Assembly (NCBI GenBank): GCA_944390275.1
Contig: CALXPL010000001.1
Location: 372,001 to 436,000, forward strand
Source of the DNA: an uncultured Alphaproteobacteria bacterium
Lineage (GTDB): Bacteria > Pseudomonadota > Alphaproteobacteria > RF32 > CAG-239
Direction: 5' to 3'
DNA length: 64,000 nucleotides
The notes under the pieces: model-generated
What the model saw: only the letters and a program-made list of their open reading frames with translations
Database searches by the model: none
What the model was told of the DNA's origin: nothing
Position numbers and translations under genes: made by a program
Shown: piece after piece, positions 60,263 through 64,000 of the stretch
Layout: every line of letters starts with the position of its first letter
How positions within the stretch are numbered: position 1 is the first letter of the stretch

Positions 60263-63200
60263 GTGAAAAAAGTTTTAGTTATCGTTATCTCTCTTTTCGT
60301 TCTCTTGTTTGCCGGTCTATGGGCTTATGTGGCAAATCTTGATTGGAATAAACATAAAGATAAAATTGCTGCACAGATTTTTGAACTGACCGGAAAAAAA
60401 ATTGTTTTTGATGGTTCTGTTGCTTTAACCCTTTTACCGTCTCCTTATTTAACTGCAAATGATGTTAAAGTTTTTAATTCTAAAGGTGTTTATAGCGATA
60501 AGCCCTTAGCTGAGTTTAAAAGTTTAGTTGCGAAAGTTTCTTTAAGCTCTTTGTGGAGTGAAGATTGGGATATTAGTCGTTTGTCTATTCTTGAACCCGA
60601 AATCTTTATTGATGTTGCAGAAGATGGTCAACTGAATTGGATTTCCGATACCGCTCAATCTTCAAATTTTCAAGATAATACCATTAGTCTTGATAGTGCA
60701 ACTCTTGAAAAAGCTAAGCTACACTTAACGGATAACAAAAATGGAATCGATACCGTTTTGACTAATCTTAATGCAGAAATTATTGCTGAAAATATTATGG
60801 GACCGTATCGAATTGAAGGAAGCTATACACGCGATGATAAGCCAGAAGGTTTTGCTGTTTCTCTCGGGCAATTTACAAAAAGTTTTGCAACTACGGTAAA
60901 TCTGGTAATTAATTATCCTTCTACCGAATCTTATGTGCGTTTTGATGGTTCTCTCTTGTTAGCTGATAGAACGCTTAAAGGTAATGTTATTTTTGAATCA
61001 AATAAATTAGCTGATTTTTTGAATATGATGCTTTCTCGTTCAAATATTGATGCCTCTTATAATTTGCCTTTTGCTATTTCGGCTGCAGTGGCGGCTGATA
61101 AAACGCGACTCGATTTTTCTAATGTTGTGGTAAAATATGGTAAAACTTCCGGTGCCGGAAATATTTTGGTTCCTTTATCCGAAGATGTTAAAAATCGTAA
61201 AATTGAGCTTGCTTTTAATATGACGGATTGGGATTTGGAACCTTTGCATCATCTTTTGCTTTTGATTGGTAAAGGGTATCAATCTCAAGGTGTTGATTAT
61301 TCTAAAGATTGGAATGTCGATTTTATTTGTGATATTAAGGCTTTGAAGGCTTACTATAATGATGAAACTATCCGTAATCTTACTTTAAGTTTTGATTGGA
61401 TAAATAAGTCTTTGAAGTTACGAGAATTGAGTGGTGAACTTTTTGCCGATACCGAGCTTAATCTTAAGGGTGATTTTGATGTTTCCGGTCAAAGCCCTAG
61501 TTATAATTTAGATGCGGACATGCAAACTTCTTCTTTTGATAAGTTGATGCAATGGTGGGGAATGTCTCTTAAACAACAAGCTCCTGCAACTTATCAGAAA
61601 GCAAAATTAACGGCAAAATTGAAAGGAAATTTTGAAAATTTGCAAATTTCGCCTTTAGAGTTTTCTCTGGATAATACTGTTTTGAATGGTGAGGCAGGTT
61701 TTATTTTTGGTGAAAATTTAAAATCAATGTTTGTGTTGAATGCTGATACGATTAATTTTGATAATTATATTCCTAAATTATCTGAAGCAGATGATGATAA
61801 AAACTTTGTTCAAAAAATATTATCTCAACTTCAAACGGTGAAAACTCTTGAAAATCTTGATACTCGCGTGATTTTAAATGTGGGTTTGGCTATCTATAAT
61901 GCTATTCCGTATGAAAAGGTTGCTTCTGAATTTTCTTTGATTAATGGAGTTTGGAATATTCAGAAACTTAATATTGCTAACGTTTTGGGGAGCAGAATTC
62001 AACTGTCCGGAGAGCTTAAAGATCTTCTCATTAATCCAAATTTTCAAAATTTGAATTTTAATATAGAATCAGAGCAGGGAGCTGATTTGCTTAAAGCTCT
62101 GGGTTTTGATATCAAAGATGATTTGCTGAAAAGTTTTTCTGCTAAAGGCAGCTTAACCGGTGATGTTTCTCAAACTGATGTTCAACTTACTGCAAAATTA
62201 GAAAATCTTAATCTTAATTATTTAGGGAAGATTGATTACGGTAGTGAGCTTTGGAATTTTAATGGAAATTTAGAACTTAAAAATCCTGATTTTGTAAAAT
62301 TTGTAAATAATTCTGGCTTTAATTACAAGCCAAGAGCCTTTTCTTTGGGCTTGTTGCAATTTACATCTCAAATTTCTGGAAATAAAGAGAAATTTACTTG
62401 TGATAATGTGGATATGAATATTGGATCTAATAATTTTCAAGGAACTTTTCTTTATGATAAAACAACAGGACGTCCCTTCTTAAACGCTAATCTTAAGATT
62501 AACCGTTTTGAATTAGAGCGTTTTTTACAAGATAGTGGTAATGTTAAAAATCGTAGTAAGTTTCAAGGTAATGGAACTTCCGAAGTGGCTTTCTTGCAAA
62601 CTCCCGAATTGAGTAATTTTAAATTTGATTATAAACCCTTAAATGAATTTGATTTAAACGGAACTTTCTTTTTTGATAATTTGTCTTATAAAGATGAAAA
62701 ATTATCTCAATTGAACTTTATTTTAGATATTAAAGAAGGTGCTGCGCGATTTTCGGAAATTAAAACAATGGTGGGAAGTGGTAATGTTTCCGGTAATCTG
62801 GAACTCCTTTTTGGAACAGAGCCTAAATTAAACGGTAATTTTGTTTGCTCCGGTCAGAATATTACTGGAAAAACTTTTTCGGGTAGTCAATATGGTTTGA
62901 GTTCTGGAATTTTTAGCGGAAATTTTGATTTTACTACTTCTGCGGTATCTTTTGATGATATGTTTTCTCATTTGAATGGAAGTTTAAAGTTTACTATTGA
63001 TAAACCTGTTTGGAAAGGTTGGAACTTGACGGCTATTGCAGAAGATTTAAAAAAACGTACAGATTCCGAAGGTGTGCCAGCTTTGATTCAGGATAATATG
63101 CAGAAAGGCTCTACTCCTTTTGAACGTCTAGTCGGAACTTTGAATTTTGTCAGCGGGCGTTTTTCTTTCGAAAATTCCGAATTTGTTTCTCAGCTTGCTA

Positions 63201-64000
63201 AGATTCCTTTTCAAGCGTCTGGGAATTTGAGTTCTTGGAATGTTGATGCTCGTTTTGATGTTAACTGGAATAATTGGGAAAATATGGTTGGTTTCATTTT
63301 TGCAATGAATGGGGAATTGGATTTTCCTCAAGTGTCTGTTGATGCTTCAAAACTTGTTAAAATGTTTGATGACAAAAATGCTCAAATTGCCGCTGAACAG
63401 AAAGCAAAGGCTTTGGCTCGTGAACAAAAATTGAAATCTCAAATGGAAGAACAACAACAACGCGCTAAAAAGCTAAAAGATGAATTTGAAAATAAAATTT
63501 TGGTACAAATAAATCAATATAATGATTTATTAGAGAGTGAAGGTTCTAAACTTAGACTTGATGATCTTTTAACATTTGTTAATCAAAATATTGAACAGTT
63601 GGGAAATGTTTTTACGCTGGCTATGACTCCCGAATACGATGAACAGCTTGTTGCTAAAGTTAAAAGTATTAATGATGAAGTCGAATTTCAAAAAGAATCC
63701 TATCCTGAGCGTATAGAGGCTATTTATCATGATGATGTTGCTGAACAGATGGAACTCTATTATAATAAATTGTTAGATATTAATAGACAAACAGAGGCTT
63801 TGAATAAGCAAAATTCTGATAATTACACTTTTCATTCTCAGCGTTTGATTAAAGCTAATAGTCCACTCGTTCTTACATCTGAAATTGACGTAGCTGAGAT
63901 AAAAAATAATATTGGTAACAATTTCGTTATTTTAAAAGGTGCCGTGTTTGATTCTACCAAGGATTTTGGCGTCATTAAAAATGAAAATATTACTGAAAAT
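60263..64000 (+). CDS. AsmA-family protein, truncated by the window end
   Basis: At least 1246 residues, open to the last base. GTG 60263 follows GTAGGAGAA. There is one N-terminal membrane helix (VLVIVISLFVLLFAGLWAYV), then an AsmA-like beta-rich region: KIAAQIFELTGKKIVFDGSV, LTLLPSPYLTANDVKVFN. AsmA-like proteins are inner-membrane-anchored periplasmic bridge proteins. Many repeated beta segments follow. From about residue 1035 a long charged coiled coil appears (EQKAKALAREQKLKSQMEE and onward), which is uncommon for AsmA. It is divergent from cdd. The 3' end lies outside the window. Confidence 0.85.
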   Translation, partial: MKKVLVIVISLFVLLFAGLWAYVANLDWNKHKDKIAAQIFELTGKKIVFDGSVALTLLPSPYLTANDVKVFNSKGVYSDKPLAEFKSLVAKVSLSSLWSEDWDISRLSILEPEIFIDVAEDGQLNWISDTAQSSNFQDNTISLDSATLEKAKLHLTDNKNGIDTVLTNLNAEIIAENIMGPYRIEGSYTRDDKPEGFAVSLGQFTKSFATTVNLVINYPSTESYVRFDGSLLLADRTLKGNVIFESNKLADFLNMMLSRSNIDASYNLPFAISAAVAADKTRLDFSNVVVKYGKTSGAGNILVPLSEDVKNRKIELAFNMTDWDLEPLHHLLLLIGKGYQSQGVDYSKDWNVDFICDIKALKAYYNDETIRNLTLSFDWINKSLKLRELSGELFADTELNLKGDFDVSGQSPSYNLDADMQTSSFDKLMQWWGMSLKQQAPATYQKAKLTAKLKGNFENLQISPLEFSLDNTVLNGEAGFIFGENLKSMFVLNADTINFDNYIPKLSEADDDKNFVQKILSQLQTVKTLENLDTRVILNVGLAIYNAIPYEKVASEFSLINGVWNIQKLNIANVLGSRIQLSGELKDLLINPNFQNLNFNIESEQGADLLKALGFDIKDDLLKSFSAKGSLTGDVSQTDVQLTAKLENLNLNYLGKIDYGSELWNFNGNLELKNPDFVKFVNNSGFNYKPRAFSLGLLQFTSQISGNKEKFTCDNVDMNIGSNNFQGTFLYDKTTGRPFLNANLKINRFELERFLQDSGNVKNRSKFQGNGTSEVAFLQTPELSNFKFDYKPLNEFDLNGTFFFDNLSYKDEKLSQLNFILDIKEGAARFSEIKTMVGSGNVSGNLELLFGTEPKLNGNFVCSGQNITGKTFSGSQYGLSSGIFSGNFDFTTSAVSFDDMFSHLNGSLKFTIDKPVWKGWNLTAIAEDLKKRTDSEGVPALIQDNMQKGSTPFERLVGTLNFVSGRFSFENSEFVSQLAKIPFQASGNLSSWNVDARFDVNWNNWENMVGFIFAMNGELDFPQVSVDASKLVKMFDDKNAQIAAEQKAKALAREQKLKSQMEEQQQRAKKLKDEFENKILVQINQYNDLLESEGSKLRLDDLLTFVNQNIEQLGNVFTLAMTPEYDEQLVAKVKSINDEVEFQKESYPERIEAIYHDDVAEQMELYYNKLLDINRQTEALNKQNSDNYTFHSQRLIKANSPLVLTSEIDVAEIKNNIGNNFVILKGAVFDSTKDFGVIKNENITEN

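Overview
The window is AT-rich, gene-dense DNA from a Gram-negative bacterium with LPS. It is most likely an uncultured, host- or gut-associated alphaproteobacterium. Seen: the core order secE-nusG ... rplKAJL-rpoBC-rpsLG-fusA ... rpsJ-to-rplO-secY-adk-rpsM-rpsK-rpoA-rplQ, a kdsD-lptC-lptA-lptB-rpoN-hpf-ptsN block, and an rplJ leader with the conserved L10-leader elements. The lineage is inference from gene order and style, not from a search.

Layout. 1-1.4 kb: a frameshifted unknown gene and a gene remnant. 1.5-15.7 kb: secE, nusG, then mscL and an unknown gene set between nusG and rplK, then rplK-rplA-rplJ-rplL, an unknown gene, and rpoB-rpoC. 15.9-16.7 kb: an unknown gene and a small remnant. 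16.8-23.5 kb (minus strand): two paralogous lipoproteins, then kdsD, LPS-transport genes, sigma-54, the hibernation factor and EIIA-Ntr. 23.9-26.8 kb: rpsL-rpsG-fusA. The tuf gene usually found next is absent. Instead there is an unknown gene, an intact IS3-type element sitting in the loop of that gene's terminator, and a three-gene NAD salvage locus. 31.6-46.9 kb: the S10, spc and alpha ribosomal operons with secY, adk and rpoA, interrupted by one HD-domain gene. 47.1-51 kb: a tandemly duplicated two-gene cassette of secreted cysteine-rich proteins. 51-52.4 kb: tolB without pal. 52.5-60.1 kb: ruvX, then a minus-strand run cdd-PNP-deoC-deoA-deoB-pgeF-djlA-like-amidase for deoxynucleoside salvage and envelope upkeep. 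60.3 kb to the end: a large AsmA-like gene that runs out of the window.

Most interesting signal. Two copies of one structured RNA leader lie directly upstream of the NadM-like and nicotinamidase genes. Each has a 5-bp stem whose sequence differs between copies but keeps pairing, around an 11-nt loop that is nearly identical (10 of 11). The loop can pair with a downstream element to form an H-type pseudoknot. In the pncA copy the pseudoknot abuts the Shine-Dalgarno sequence. In the nadM copy the same 3' strand has a mutually exclusive partner controlling a second stem that hides the Shine-Dalgarno. This looks like a riboswitch for NAD metabolism. Whether it is a known class could not be tested here.

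Other points: the cysteine-rich duplication has a homogenised core and diverged ends, several lineage-specific genes lack a Shine-Dalgarno, and several operons carry structured leaders.
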